Notes under the pieces: model-generated
What the model was told of the DNA's origin: nothing
The model's database searches: none
What the model saw: the letters and a program-made list of their open reading frames with translations, nothing else
From: Gammaproteobacteria bacterium
GTDB lineage: Bacteria > Gemmatimonadota > Gemmatimonadetes > Longimicrobiales > Gaopeijiaceae
Direction: 5' to 3'
NCBI GenBank assembly: GCA_028819075.1
Contig: JAPPMM010000014.1
Coordinates: 124,001 to 188,000, forward strand
Length of the DNA stretch: 64,000 nt
Translations under genes and position numbers: made by a program
Part shown: positions 1 through 8,953 of the stretch, one piece after another
Layout: each line of letters begins with the position of its first letter
Position numbering within the stretch: the stretch's first letter is position 1

Positions 1-464
1 GCATACCCTTCGGAGAACCATCTCGGGATGCGCAGGCCCCGCAGGTATTCGTGCAGACCCAGGTGCGCCCATTCGTGCCGGGCCACGCGCTCCTCGCTCC
101 AGCCGCGTGTGCGGTCGTCGGCGTACATGGGAAGGACGATGGTGCCGGTGGAGGGGATGGCCAGACCCGCGCTCCATTCCGGGACCCGACCGCCGGCGAA
201 TTCCAGGAAGTCGGCCTCGGAGGCCGCGAGGTAGACGGTCGCCGTGGCGGGGAGGCCCGGAGGCAGGCCCGGCAGCCCGGGCGCGTTCACCAGCAGGTTC
301 AGCAGCCGCTCGGCACGCAGGGAATCGCCCGGGGCGTAGTGCATGGTGATCCCGGATCGCACGAGGGCGGAATAGCCTGACGCTTCCTGATCGGTGGGCG
401 CATCGGGCGGTGGAAGTGGCGATAGTGCAGAGATGCACAGCAGGAGGATTCCGGGAAGGGTCAT
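1..464 (-). CDS. Secreted zinc metallopeptidase (MA clan), C-terminus cut by window edge
   Basis: About 154 codons are visible, starting at an ATG at 464 and running off the left edge. The first 20 residues form a short hydrophobic signal-like segment. Near the edge lies an HEWAH motif (HExxH zinc site), followed by a PRWFSEG segment; a downstream Glu in a W-x-x-E-G context is the usual third zinc ligand in MA-type gluzincins. This supports an exported metallopeptidase, but its substrate is unknown. The start lies 5 bases after the rluD stop, so it is probably the last visible gene of the yggS-punA-ileS-rluD operon. The rest of the protein lies outside the window. Confidence 0.75.
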   Translation of the reverse strand, partial: MTLPGILLLCISALSPLPPPDAPTDQEASGYSALVRSGITMHYAPGDSLRAERLLNLLVNAPGLPGLPPGLPATATVYLAASEADFLEFAGGRVPEWSAGLAIPSTGTIVLPMYADDRTRGWSEERVARHEWAHLGLHEYLRGLRIPRWFSEGY

Positions 465-469
465 CGGGA

Positions 470-1465
470 TCACCGGTGCGTTCGCGCCCACTCCGCGACC
501 TCCGCCAGGTCGGGAGGGAGGGGGGAACGAAAGCGCATGCGCGTTCCCAGCAGGGGATGGGTGAGGGAGAGGGTGCACGCGTGCAGGAACTGGCGCCCGG
601 TCCGGCGCGCCACCTCCCCCGCCCAGCGCCGGGCGGGCCCCGACACCCCCCGCTCCCGCCCCGCCCCGTATACGGGATCGCCCACCACCGGGTGTCCGAT
701 GTGCGCCAGGTGCACGCGGATCTGGTGGGTGCGCCCGGTCTCGAGGCGTACCTCGAGCAACTCCGCCGCCTCCCAGCGCTCCCGTACCGCCAGGTGGGTG
801 ACCGCCCGGCGCCCCCCTTCCACCACCGCCATGCGCTGCCGGGCCCGGGGATCGCGGCCGATGGGGGCGTCCACGGTCACTGGGGTGTCGCGCAGGTGCC
901 CCCAGGCGGCCGCGAGATAGGTGCGGCCTACCTTGCGCGCGGCCAGCTCGGCGGAAAGCGCCCGGTGGGCCAAGTCGTTCTTGGCCACCACCAGCAGCCC
1001 GGAGGTGTCCCGGTCGAGCCGGTGCACGATCCCCGGGCGCAGCCGTCCCCCCACCCCGGCCAGGTCGGCGACGTGGTGGAGGAGCGCGTTCACCAGGGTA
1101 CCTCGCGGGTGGCCCGGCGCGGGGTGGACCACCAGCCCGGCGGGCTTGTCCACCACCAGCAGCGCGTCGTCCTCATGGACCACCGCGAGGGGAATGTCCT
1201 CGGGAACGAGGTCGACCGGGTCGGGCGGCGGGATCTCCACATCGACGCGCTGCCCGGCCGCCACCGGCGCGGACTTCCTGGCCGGCTGCCCCTCCACCTG
1301 CACGCGGCCCTGCTCCACCAGCCGCGCCGCCCGCGTGCGCGACAGGTCGAGGCGGCGGGCGAGCCACGCGTCTAGGCGCTCGGGGCGACCCTCCCCGACG
1401 ATGAGCGTTTCGCGCCGCGCGCCGGCCTCGGTCACGACGCCCCCCGGCCAGCCGGCATCGCGCAC
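470..1465 (-). CDS. rluD: RluA/RluD-family 23S rRNA pseudouridine synthase
   Basis: The 331-residue protein isomerises uridine to pseudouridine in RNA, most likely 23S rRNA. An S4 RNA-binding domain spans about residues 28-80. The catalytic motif HRLDRDTSG follows, with the catalytic Asp at residue 151. A later ETGRTHQIR segment is the conserved C-terminal core motif. The length is normal for RluD. The first ten residues are weakly family-like, so a GTG at residue 10 or 11 may be the real start. It lies 43 bases downstream of ileS on the same strand. RluC or RluA specificity cannot be excluded from sequence alone. Confidence 0.9.
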   Translation of the reverse strand: MRDAGWPGGVVTEAGARRETLIVGEGRPERLDAWLARRLDLSRTRAARLVEQGRVQVEGQPARKSAPVAAGQRVDVEIPPPDPVDLVPEDIPLAVVHEDDALLVVDKPAGLVVHPAPGHPRGTLVNALLHHVADLAGVGGRLRPGIVHRLDRDTSGLLVVAKNDLAHRALSAELAARKVGRTYLAAAWGHLRDTPVTVDAPIGRDPRARQRMAVVEGGRRAVTHLAVRERWEAAELLEVRLETGRTHQIRVHLAHIGHPVVGDPVYGAGRERGVSGPARRWAGEVARRTGRQFLHACTLSLTHPLLGTRMRFRSPLPPDLAEVAEWARTHR

Positions 1466-1508
1466 CGGAGGAACGGCCCGGAGGGTCGCGGCGCCATCCG
1501 ACGGCCGG

Positions 1509-4500
1509 CTACCCGCCCGCGTGTGCCAGCGCGATCGCGGCGCGGGTGCCGTCGAACGTCACTTCCCTATGGCTGGTGTACGCCGCCGGCGCCCCATCCC
1601 CCTCCTCCGCGACCACGAGATCGACTGCCAGCGTCTCGCCCGCGATGAAGCTGCGGTGGCGGGCCGCGGCGGCGCGCACGCCCTCCGGGCCGGAGATGGC
1701 GAGCCGGATGCGGTCGGTGACCTCCAGGCCCGAGTCCCTGCGCAGTCGCTGCACCCGGTTCACCAGTTCGCGCGCGAGCCCCTCCGCGCGCAGCTCGTCG
1801 TCCAGGCCGGGGTCGATGGCGGCGGTGAAGCCGCTGGCCGAGCGCACCACCAGGTCTCCGCGCCCGACTTCCGCCACCTCGAGATCGTCGGGGCCGAGCG
1901 GGTGTTTCCTCCCGCCGACCGTGATGGACACCGCCTCTCCCTCGCGCCAGGCGCGCAGCGCCGGCTGCCCGAGGGCACGGATGGCCGCGGCGGCCGCGTT
2001 GCTGTGCTTCTGGAAGCGAGGTCCGAGCGTACGGAAATTGGGGCGCGCCTCGAGACGCAACAGGTCGCCGGCATCGCGCACGAACACGATCTGCTTGACG
2101 TTCAACTCTTCGCGCAACACCGCCAGCACCGGTGCCCGGAGGGCGATGCCGGGAATGGCCGCATGCAGCGTCCGCAGCGGTTGGCGCACACGCACCCCCG
2201 CCTGCTCGCGCGCCGCCCGCCCAAGCGTGACGAGCTGGCGCACCGCGTCCATCTCCCGCTCCAGCCCATCGTCCAGGCACCCCTCGTCCGCCTCCGGCAG
2301 AATGGACAGGTGAACGCTCTCCCCTCCGGTCAGGGCCCGGTGCAGCCAGTCCGCGGTGAAGGGCGCCGCCGGCGCGATCAGCTGGCTCACCGTGCGCAGA
2401 GCGAGGTGCAGGGTGCGGAAGGCGGCATCGGCGTCCGCGGCTCCGGTCTTGCCCCAGTAGCGCGGCCGGCTGCGCCGCACGTACCAGTTGGAGAGGTCCT
2501 CGTCGACGAACTGCGCAACCTTCCGGTATGCGGGGGTGAACTGGTAGTCGTCCAGGTCGGCCCGGACGCGCGCCACCAGGCGATGCAGCCGCGAGAGCAT
2601 CCAGCGGTCGAGGAGCGACGCCTCGCGCGGGACGACCGTCCGTTCCGGCACGCCGCTGCCGTCCCCGCCGTCCCCCGCATCCCCGCCACCCGCGGGTCCC
2701 TGGTCGGCCCGCCAACCCTCCACGTTCGCATACAGTGCGAAGAAGCGGTACGTGTTGAAGAGGGTGTCGAAGAACTTGCGCGCCACCTCGGCGATGCCGC
2801 GCTCGTCGTAGCGCTTGGGCACCCACGGATTGCTCACCGTGACGAAATACCAGCGCAGCGGGTCGGCCCCGTACGCGCCCACCGCCTCCCAGGGGTCGAC
2901 CGCATTGCCCTTCGTCTTCGACATCTTCTGGCCCTCGGCGTCGAGCACCAGGTCGTTGACGAGGACGTTGCGGAACGCCATGCCCCGGCCGAGCATCGCC
3001 GAGATGGCCATCAGCGAATAGAACCAGCCGCGGGTCTGGTCGAGCCCCTCGCTGATGAAGTCGGCCGGAAAGTGGCGCTCGAAGTGCTCGCTGTTCTCGA
3101 AGGGATAGTGCCACTGCGCGTAGGGCATCGCCCCGGAGTCGAACCACACGTCGACCACCGGAGAGGCCCGGCGCATGGTCCCGCCGCATTGGCGGCAGGG
3201 CCAGATCACCTCGTCGATGAAGGGCCGGTGCGGGTCGAAATCCTCGCCAAGAGGACCGGCGCGCTCCTCAAGTTCCGCCAGGCTGCCGATCCACTCGGTG
3301 GTGTCGTCGTCGCGGTCGCACACCCAGACCGGAAGCGGCGTGCCCCAGTAGCGGTCGCGCGACAGCGCCCAGTCCACGTTGCCGGCCAGCCACTCGCCCA
3401 TGCGCCCGTCGCCGATCTCCGGCGGGTACCAGGCCGTGTCCCGGTTGATGGCGAGCATCTCGTCCTTGAGCGTCGAGGTGGCGGCGAACCAGGATTCGCG
3501 CGCGATGTAGAGCAACGGGGACTGACAGCGCCAGCAGTGCGGGTACGAGTGCGCCACCCGGCCGGCCCGCAGGAGGTTGCCGCGGCGGTCGAGTTCCTCC
3601 ACCAGCAGGGGATCGGCGTCCTTGACGAACATCCCCCCCACCAGCGGCAGCCCCTCGTGGAAGCGCCCCGCGTCGTCGATGGAGCGCATGAGCGGGAGGC
3701 CGTGGCGCTGGCCGGCCGCGTAGTCGTCCGCGCCGAAGGCGGGCGCGATGTGCACGATGCCGGTGCCGTCCTCCGCCGTGACGAAGTCCTCGAGAATGAT
3801 GCGCCACGCGGCATCGGAGCCGTCAGGGACCGGCACCACCTCCAGCGGCCGCGCGTAACGGACCCCCTCTAGCGAGCGGGCGTCGTGCTCGCGCACGATC
3901 CGGGCATCCTCGCCGAGCACGCGCTCGACCAGGTCCTTCGCCACGATCACGCGCCGGCCTTCCGCCTCCGCCTCGGCGTAGGTGAGGGCGGGATTGAGCG
4001 CCAGCGCCGTGTTGGAGGGCACCGTCCAGGGGGTGGTGGTCCAAGCCAGGAAGGCGCGTCCTTCAGGGTCCGGCCCCCCGTCCTCGGTGAGGAGAGGAGA
4101 GAGGAAGAAGAGCGACGGATCCTCGACCTCGCGATAGCCCAGCGCCACCTCGTGCGAGCTGAGCGCGGTGCCGCAGCGAGGGCAGTAGGGCACGCTCTTG
4201 TGGCCGCGGTAGAGAAGCCCTTTCTTCGCCAGCTCGCTCAGGATCCACCAGACCGACTCGATGTAGCTGCTGTCGCAGGTGACGTAGGGCCGCTCGTAGT
4301 CGAGCCAGTAGGCGATGCGCTCGGACAGCGCCTCCCAGTCCGCCTTGTAGGTGAAGACGGAATCGCGGCAGGTTCGGTTGAAGCGTTCGATGCCCACCGC
4401 TTCGATCTCGGGCTTCCCCGAGATGCCGAGCGTCTTTTCGGCCTCGATCTCGACCGGGAGCCCGTGCGTGTCCCACCCGGCGATGCGCGTGACCCGGCGT

Positions 4501-4724
4501 CCCTTGAGCGCCTGGTAGCGGCAGGCGAGGTCCTTCAGCGTGCGCCCCAGAACGTGGTGCAGGCCGGGGCGCGCGTTCGAGGTGGGCGGTCCCTCGTAGA
4601 AGACGAAGGGCTCGCGGCCCTCGGATGCCTCCATGCTGCGGCGGAAGAGATCCTCGTCGCGCCAGCGCTCGAGGGTCTGCTGCTCAAGTTCGAGCAGGGT
4701 GGCGGGCAGGTCCGGGTAGCGCAT
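1509..4724 (-). CDS. ileS: Isoleucyl-tRNA synthetase, IleRS2-like, with GLHH signature
   Basis: This 1071-residue class Ia synthetase charges tRNA-Ile. The long length and the motif order (GPPTSN near residue 45, WDTHGLP, DRYWGTPLP, KMSKT near residue 600, anticodon-binding domain after about 700) match the IleRS2/eukaryote-like branch. The ATP-binding signature is G54-L55-H56-H57 instead of HxGH. This first/third swap has been described in IleRS2 enzymes with very high mupirocin resistance. The KMSKS loop reads KMSKT. The CPRCG and CRQCG Cys pairs could bind zinc. It starts 10 bases after punA and is probably co-transcribed with it. No second ileS is visible here. Confidence 0.95.
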   Translation of the reverse strand: MRYPDLPATLLELEQQTLERWRDEDLFRRSMEASEGREPFVFYEGPPTSNARPGLHHVLGRTLKDLACRYQALKGRRVTRIAGWDTHGLPVEIEAEKTLGISGKPEIEAVGIERFNRTCRDSVFTYKADWEALSERIAYWLDYERPYVTCDSSYIESVWWILSELAKKGLLYRGHKSVPYCPRCGTALSSHEVALGYREVEDPSLFFLSPLLTEDGGPDPEGRAFLAWTTTPWTVPSNTALALNPALTYAEAEAEGRRVIVAKDLVERVLGEDARIVREHDARSLEGVRYARPLEVVPVPDGSDAAWRIILEDFVTAEDGTGIVHIAPAFGADDYAAGQRHGLPLMRSIDDAGRFHEGLPLVGGMFVKDADPLLVEELDRRGNLLRAGRVAHSYPHCWRCQSPLLYIARESWFAATSTLKDEMLAINRDTAWYPPEIGDGRMGEWLAGNVDWALSRDRYWGTPLPVWVCDRDDDTTEWIGSLAELEERAGPLGEDFDPHRPFIDEVIWPCRQCGGTMRRASPVVDVWFDSGAMPYAQWHYPFENSEHFERHFPADFISEGLDQTRGWFYSLMAISAMLGRGMAFRNVLVNDLVLDAEGQKMSKTKGNAVDPWEAVGAYGADPLRWYFVTVSNPWVPKRYDERGIAEVARKFFDTLFNTYRFFALYANVEGWRADQGPAGGGDAGDGGDGSGVPERTVVPREASLLDRWMLSRLHRLVARVRADLDDYQFTPAYRKVAQFVDEDLSNWYVRRSRPRYWGKTGAADADAAFRTLHLALRTVSQLIAPAAPFTADWLHRALTGGESVHLSILPEADEGCLDDGLEREMDAVRQLVTLGRAAREQAGVRVRQPLRTLHAAIPGIALRAPVLAVLREELNVKQIVFVRDAGDLLRLEARPNFRTLGPRFQKHSNAAAAAIRALGQPALRAWREGEAVSITVGGRKHPLGPDDLEVAEVGRGDLVVRSASGFTAAIDPGLDDELRAEGLARELVNRVQRLRRDSGLEVTDRIRLAISGPEGVRAAAARHRSFIAGETLAVDLVVAEEGDGAPAAYTSHREVTFDGTRAAIALAHAGG

Positions 4725-4734
4725 GGGGGACGTT

Positions 4735-5619
4735 CTACGCCAGCGAGGCGACGACCGCGCGGGCCACCGCGGTGAGACCGGGCTCCGCCTCCATGGCGAC
4801 CCGGATGATGGTCGGCACGTCGACCTCCTCCAGCGCGTCCGGCAGGCAGACGTCCGTAACGATGCACAGGCCGCACACCCGCATGCCCATGTGGCGTGCG
4901 ACGATGACCTCGGGCACGGTGGACATCCCCACCACGTCCGCGCCCATGGCGCGCAGCATGCGGTACTCGGCCCGGGTCTCCAGGCAGGGCCCGGTCACGG
5001 CCGCGTAGACCGCGCGCGCGAGCGGAATCCCCTGGGCGAGGGCGGCGTCCAGGGCGACCTGCTGGAGCCCCCGGTCGTAGGGCTCGGACATGTCCGGAAA
5101 GCGCGGGCCCAGCGCATCCGCGTTCGGACCCACCAGCGGGTTGTCGCCCAGGAGGTTGATGTGGTCGTCGAGCACCACCAGCTGCCCCGCCGGCCAGAGC
5201 GGGTCCATCCCGCCGCAGGCCGCCGAAACCACCAGGGTGTCCGCGCCCAGGGCGGCCATCACCCGGATGGGGAAGGTCACCTGCTGGAGGGTGTAGCCCT
5301 CGTAGCGGTGGAAGCGGCCCTGCATGGCCACCACGGGAACCCCGTCGAGCGTGCCCAGCAGCAGGCGGCCCTCGTGGCTCTCCACCGTCGAGACCGGGAA
5401 GTGGGGCAGCTCCGTGTAGTCGATGGCGCACTCAACGGCGATCTCGCGCGCCAGGCCGCCCAGCCCGGTGCCCAGTACGATGCCCGCCTTGGCGTGGAGC
5501 GTGCAGCGGGCGCGGACTGCTGCGACCGCCTCGTCGATGCGGGTGACGAGGTCGTTGGCGGAAGCCATGCCGGTCGGCGCAGCCGTCGTCGTGCCCGTCC
5601 CGGTCGCCGATGTCGTCAT
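4735..5619 (-). CDS. punA: Purine nucleoside phosphorylase (trimeric, inosine/guanosine type)
   Basis: The enzyme phosphorolyses purine nucleosides to a base and ribose-1-phosphate in the purine salvage pathway. It has 294 residues. The phosphate loop VLGTGLG is near residue 48. Further family motifs are DHINLLG, TGPCLETRAEYR and GMSTVPE with the following HMG segment, all typical of the trimeric PNP-I class. The ATG overlaps the yggS stop as ATGA, so translational coupling favours this start. A second Met at residue 18 begins the part that aligns best with the family and is an alternative. ileS follows after 10 bases. Confidence 0.92.
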   Translation of the reverse strand: MTTSATGTGTTTAAPTGMASANDLVTRIDEAVAAVRARCTLHAKAGIVLGTGLGGLAREIAVECAIDYTELPHFPVSTVESHEGRLLLGTLDGVPVVAMQGRFHRYEGYTLQQVTFPIRVMAALGADTLVVSAACGGMDPLWPAGQLVVLDDHINLLGDNPLVGPNADALGPRFPDMSEPYDRGLQQVALDAALAQGIPLARAVYAAVTGPCLETRAEYRMLRAMGADVVGMSTVPEVIVARHMGMRVCGLCIVTDVCLPDALEEVDVPTIIRVAMEAEPGLTAVARAVVASLA

Positions 5620-6344
5620 GCAACCGTCCCCGCCCGCCGCGCGGGCGGTCTCGGCCGCGGCCCCAGCAGCGCCGTGCCGATGCGGACCATCGTGCTGCCC
5701 TCCTCTATCGCAATGCCGAAGTCGTTGGTCATCCCCATCGACAGATGCTCCCCGCGGTATCCCTCGAGCGAGCCGAGTTCCTCGTGCAGCCGGCGCAGGG
5801 CGCGGAACGCGCCGCGCAGGACGCTCTCGCGATCGGTGAACGGAGCCATGGTCATCAGCCCGCGCACCAACAGCCCCGGAAGCTCGGTGATGCGCTGGAC
5901 GGCCTCCGGCGCCTCCGCGGGGGAGATGCCGCTCTTGGTACCTTCCCCCGAGGTGTTCACCTGCACCAGCACCGGCAGGGGAGCGGCGCCGGCGGGTACG
6001 AAGCGGTCGAGCCGCTCGGCCAGCCGAACCGTGTCCACCGAGTGCAGCAGGTCGCAGATCCCGATCACCCGCGGGGCCTTGCGGCGCTGCAGGTGCCCGA
6101 TCATGTGCCAGCGCGGGGCCGGCCGGCCTTCCAGCGCCCCCACCTTGACCTCGAGCTCTTCCACCCGGTTCTCCCCGATATCCCGGATGCCGGCCCCGAG
6201 CGCCGCCTCCACCGCCGCCAGCGGGTGGCTCTTGGTCACCGCCACCAGCGTCACGTCGGCGCCCGTGCGCCCGCTCCGGCGCGCGGCCTCCTCGACCTCG
6301 TCGCGGACGCGCGGCAGCGCTTCCCTCAGCCTTTCCGGATACAT
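5616..6344 (-). CDS. yggS: YggS/PLPBP-family pyridoxal-phosphate homeostasis protein
   Basis: This is a 242-residue PLP-binding TIM-barrel protein of the alanine-racemase-like N-terminal fold that buffers PLP and affects amino-acid homeostasis. Lys38 in VAVTKSHP is the PLP Schiff-base lysine. GENRVEE, WHMIGHLQRRK and a GMTNDF segment near the C-terminus are family hallmarks. The reading frame is open for another 70 codons upstream, but that stretch runs through the terminator and the end of tonB. The ATG at 6344 gives the canonical N-terminus. It overlaps punA by four bases and heads the housekeeping operon. Confidence 0.93.
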   Translation of the reverse strand: MYPERLREALPRVRDEVEEAARRSGRTGADVTLVAVTKSHPLAAVEAALGAGIRDIGENRVEELEVKVGALEGRPAPRWHMIGHLQRRKAPRVIGICDLLHSVDTVRLAERLDRFVPAGAAPLPVLVQVNTSGEGTKSGISPAEAPEAVQRITELPGLLVRGLMTMAPFTDRESVLRGAFRALRRLHEELGSLEGYRGEHLSMGMTNDFGIAIEEGSTMVRIGTALLGPRPRPPARRAGTVA

Positions 6345-6386
6345 CGATCCATTCCGTCGCCCATGAACCAGTCGCCTACAAACCAA

Positions 6387-6419
6387 AGGAACCCCGCCGG
6401 AAGCTCCGGCGGGGTTCCT
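6387..6419 (-). terminator. Strong stem-loop terminator of the exbB-tonB operon
   Basis: A perfect 14-bp inverted repeat (6387-6400 paired with 6406-6419) has a 5-base loop and a GC-rich upper stem. In the minus direction it is followed by a T-rich run (TTTGGTTTGT). It lies 26 bases beyond the tonB stop and just upstream of yggS, so it should end exbB-exbD-exbD-tonB transcripts and insulate yggS. Confidence 0.8.
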
Positions 6420-6444
6420 GTCCGGCTCGGACCGTCCGAAGCGA

Positions 6445-7128
6445 CTAACGCGTCTGGAAGGTAATGGGAATCGCGATCCACACCGGCACGATCTTGTCCA
6501 GATTGAGCGCCGGGGTGAACTGGAACACGTTGGCGACGCGCAGCGCGGCCTCATCGAGGGAGGCGTGTCCCGAGGTCTGCGCCACCAGCGTCCTCTGCAC
6601 CCTGCCTTCCTCGTCGATGAAGAACTGCACGTTCACGGTGCCGCCGATGCCCGCGTCACGCAGGATCGGAGGGTACTCCCGCTCCAGCGCGCGCTGTACC
6701 TCGGGCTCGTTGATGAGGTCGGGACGGACCGTGTAGGGTGTGAAGGTGGGCGCCGCCGAGATGTCGACCGCCTCCTCGTCCGGCGGCGGAGGCAGCTCCT
6801 CGACCGGATTGTCCTCGAAGGTGGTCGGCGCGATGGTGATGTCCTCGCTGATGTCGGCCGCGGCGATCACGGGGGTCGCGGGCCGGCTGATCGCCTGGGG
6901 CGGCGGGGGAATCTCGATCTCCGGCGGGAGTTCGATCGCCACCAACTCCTCGGAATCGAACGAGACGTCCTCCGCGGTCATGTTCGGCCAGAACATGAAC
7001 ATCACGAAGTGAACCACGGTCGCGGCCAACACCGATCCCCAGAACCAGGTGTTGAACGACCTCTTGAAGCGGTCGTTCGCCGTCAGGGTCGGGCCTTCCT
7101 GCACCTGTACAGATTCGTTGTCGCTCAT
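6445..7128 (-). CDS. tonB: Energy transducer TonB
   Basis: This 227-residue protein has a cytoplasmic N-terminus, one membrane segment at about residues 30-48, a Pro/Glu-rich periplasmic spacer (IELPPEIEIPPPP, EELPPPPDEE) and a C-terminal TonB domain at about 145-227 (GGTVNVQFFIDEEGRV, FTPALN). It transmits the proton motive force from ExbB/ExbD to outer-membrane TonB-dependent transporters. The start overlaps the upstream exbD stop as ATGA. The terminator at 6387-6419 follows. No receptor gene is adjacent, so it probably serves receptors elsewhere in the genome. Confidence 0.92.
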   Translation of the reverse strand: MSDNESVQVQEGPTLTANDRFKRSFNTWFWGSVLAATVVHFVMFMFWPNMTAEDVSFDSEELVAIELPPEIEIPPPPQAISRPATPVIAAADISEDITIAPTTFEDNPVEELPPPPDEEAVDISAAPTFTPYTVRPDLINEPEVQRALEREYPPILRDAGIGGTVNVQFFIDEEGRVQRTLVAQTSGHASLDEAALRVANVFQFTPALNLDKIVPVWIAIPITFQTR

Positions 7129-7574
7129 CGTCTCTCCCTCGTCATGCGGCGTTCCAACTCGGTCGCGAATACCACGCGGACCACGTTTGCTTCCTGCAGT
7201 TCCTCCTGGACCTGGTTCACGAACTGATACGGCACGTCCGTGTCCGCGCGCAAGGAAATCACCAGGCGCCGGTCCGAGGCCGCGTACAGGGGCGCCACGA
7301 TGTTGGACAGGGTCGTCATGGTGATGCTGCGGTCGTTCACCCAGACCTCGCCGTTGCGCTCAACCCATACGTGGAGGATGTCCTCCCTCTTTTCGTCGAT
7401 CTTCTCGCTGGCCGCCGCCGCCGCCCACTCGATGGGCCGCTCCTTGCTGGTGCGGAAGACGGTCGTGACCATGAAGAAGATCAGAAGGAGGAAGGCGATG
7501 TCGGCCAGCGACGAAGAGGGGATCTCGTCGGAAGCCTTCGATTTGCGCGAAAATCCGCCCGCCTTGATACCCAT
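7125..7574 (-). CDS. exbD: ExbD/TolR-family proton-channel protein (copy 1, tonB-proximal)
   Basis: A 149-residue inner-membrane protein with a basic N-terminus, one transmembrane helix at about residues 22-43 containing the conserved proton-carrying Asp (SLADIAFLLL), and a periplasmic domain ending near the C-terminus. With ExbB it forms the proton-driven motor that energises TonB. It overlaps tonB by four bases and lies three bases after the second exbD copy. The two ExbDs are diverged and not identical, so they may form a mixed complex or have separate partners. Confidence 0.92.
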   Translation of the reverse strand: MGIKAGGFSRKSKASDEIPSSSLADIAFLLLIFFMVTTVFRTSKERPIEWAAAAASEKIDEKREDILHVWVERNGEVWVNDRSITMTTLSNIVAPLYAASDRRLVISLRADTDVPYQFVNQVQEELQEANVVRVVFATELERRMTRERR

Positions 7575-7577
7575 CGG

Positions 7578-8003
7578 CTAATCCTCCAGCAGCTGCAGGG
7601 AAATACGTTCCGCCCCGGCGGTCTGCAGGGCGTCGAGGACATCCACCATGAACCTGTAGGGCGCGTTCGGGTGGGTCTTGACCGCGGCGATCAGGTTGGG
7701 GTTCTCGGTGACCCCCTGGCGCCAGATCGCTTCAACGTCGTTGGCGCGCACCTGCTGAATCTGCGTGCTCTCGCCCCGCTTTACGTCCACCAGGCCGTTG
7801 GGGAGAACCGAGAGGTGCAGGATGTTGCGCTGGCTGACCTGGACCTCTTCCGCGGACTCGGGAAGCACCACCGCCAGCCCGCTGTCCTTCGGGAAGACCG
7901 TGGTGACCAGGAAGAAGATGAGCAGCAGGAAGGCGATGTCCGCCATCGAGGAGGTGGGGACCTCGTCGCTGACCTTGGATTTCTTGTTCTGCAGTACGGC
8001 CAT
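7578..8003 (-). CDS. exbD: ExbD/TolR-family proton-channel protein (copy 2, exbB-proximal)
   Basis: A 141-residue paralogue of the downstream exbD. The single membrane helix at about residues 16-38 again carries an Asp in SMADIAFLLL. The periplasmic part includes VLPESAEEVQVS and ends with ERISLQLLED. It works with ExbB as a stator subunit using the proton gradient. A pair of exbD genes beside one exbB and one tonB is common in Bacteroidota and Gemmatimonadota-like genomes. It lies 83 bases downstream of exbB and 3 bases upstream of the next exbD. Confidence 0.92.
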   Translation of the reverse strand: MAVLQNKKSKVSDEVPTSSMADIAFLLLIFFLVTTVFPKDSGLAVVLPESAEEVQVSQRNILHLSVLPNGLVDVKRGESTQIQQVRANDVEAIWRQGVTENPNLIAAVKTHPNAPYRFMVDVLDALQTAGAERISLQLLED

Positions 8004-8086
8004 CTTCAGGTCCTCCCGCCGATTGTGGCTGTTCCGTAATCCTTAAGTTACCAATCCGCTCCCCGTATCGTTCCCGTCACGCCCGA

Positions 8087-8797
8087 TCAGGCGGGCAGAC
8101 TCGGCGGGGGCGGGGACAGGGCGGTGATCGGATCCCTGGCGACCACGGTCAAATGGCCGGCGTTCTCCAGATCCCAGGTGACGTTCAGAATCGCCTGCGT
8201 GCCCTGCTCCATATCGACGATCAGCTTGTCTATGCGCGTGACGAAGAAGTTGTATCCGATGTTGACCGGAATCGCAATCGCGAGCCCGGATGCGGTGGTG
8301 AGCAGCGCCACTTTGATCCCGCCGGCGACGAGCGCCGGATCCACGCTGCCCGCGGCCTCGATCGACGCGAACGCGAGGATCATGCCCGCCACCGTGCCCA
8401 GGAAGCCCATGAGGGGCGCCACGTTGGCGATGGTCGCGAGCACCACCAGGCCGCGCTCCAGGAAACCGAGCTCTATGGTGCCGACGGTGCTGACGGCCTG
8501 CTCGATCTCGCCCTCGCCCACTTCGCGCCCCTTGATGCGCCGGAGCCCGGCCATGAGGATGGCCGACGCCGGTCCCCGCTTGGAGCCTGCCGCCGCGATG
8601 GCGCCGTCGATGTCCCCGGCCCGGGCCAGCTCGTCGACCTCCGCCAGAACCTTCGCGGTGTCCTTGTGGGCCGCCCACAGGGTCCAGAACTTGGCGATCA
8701 TCACGCCGAGCGCGATAAGCGAGCACAGGACCAGCGGATACATCATGAATCCGCCGTCGGCGAACAGGGTCAGGAGTCCGAATTGGTCGTTGGCCAC
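8087..8797 (-). CDS. exbB: MotA/TolQ/ExbB proton-channel family protein
   Basis: A 236-residue inner-membrane protein of the ExbB family that forms the pentameric channel around ExbD. One helix spans about residues 16-36. Two further helices follow the cytoplasmic loop, the first in the stretch ending APLMGFLGTVAGM, the family signature. The start codon is GTG at 8797, preceded on the minus strand by AGGAAGG at good spacing. It heads the exbB-exbD-exbD-tonB operon. A TTGACA/TAGTTT promoter lies about 100 bases upstream, and a GC-rich palindrome at 8864-8880 lies in the leader. Confidence 0.92.
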   Translation of the reverse strand: MANDQFGLLTLFADGGFMMYPLVLCSLIALGVMIAKFWTLWAAHKDTAKVLAEVDELARAGDIDGAIAAAGSKRGPASAILMAGLRRIKGREVGEGEIEQAVSTVGTIELGFLERGLVVLATIANVAPLMGFLGTVAGMILAFASIEAAGSVDPALVAGGIKVALLTTASGLAIAIPVNIGYNFFVTRIDKLIVDMEQGTQAILNVTWDLENAGHLTVVARDPITALSPPPPSLPA

Positions 8798-8895
8798 CGA
8801 AGCCTTCCTTTTGACGGGATTCGGCCGGGATCGCAGATGCCCGGGCAGACGGAACTCTAGCGGGCGCGCACCGTGCGCGCTACTTCAGCAGTGCG

Positions 8896-8925
8896 AAACT
8901 ATCTGCCCATCCGCCGGCCTGTCAA
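8896..8925 (-). promoter_or_regulatory. Sigma70-like promoter for exbB-exbD-exbD-tonB
   Basis: On the minus strand TTGACA (8925-8920) and TAGTTT (8901-8896) are separated by 18 bases, about 100 bases upstream of exbB. The -35 is a perfect consensus match and the -10 matches at three of six positions. A perfect 7-bp inverted repeat with a 3-base centre (8864-8880) lies downstream in the leader and could be an operator or hairpin. Confidence 0.45.
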
Positions 8926-8953
8926 CGCCGAAATCCCGCCAGGAGGCGACGCC

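Noticed and set aside
1466-1508. Search for lspA between ileS and rluD, as in many bacteria
   Set aside because: Only 43 bases separate the two genes, so lspA is not here; no evidence about its presence elsewhere.
921-3872. 983-codon open frame on the plus strand over ileS
   Set aside because: Antisense shadow in high-G+C DNA; low-complexity His/Arg/Val-rich product, whereas the minus strand encodes a complete IleRS.
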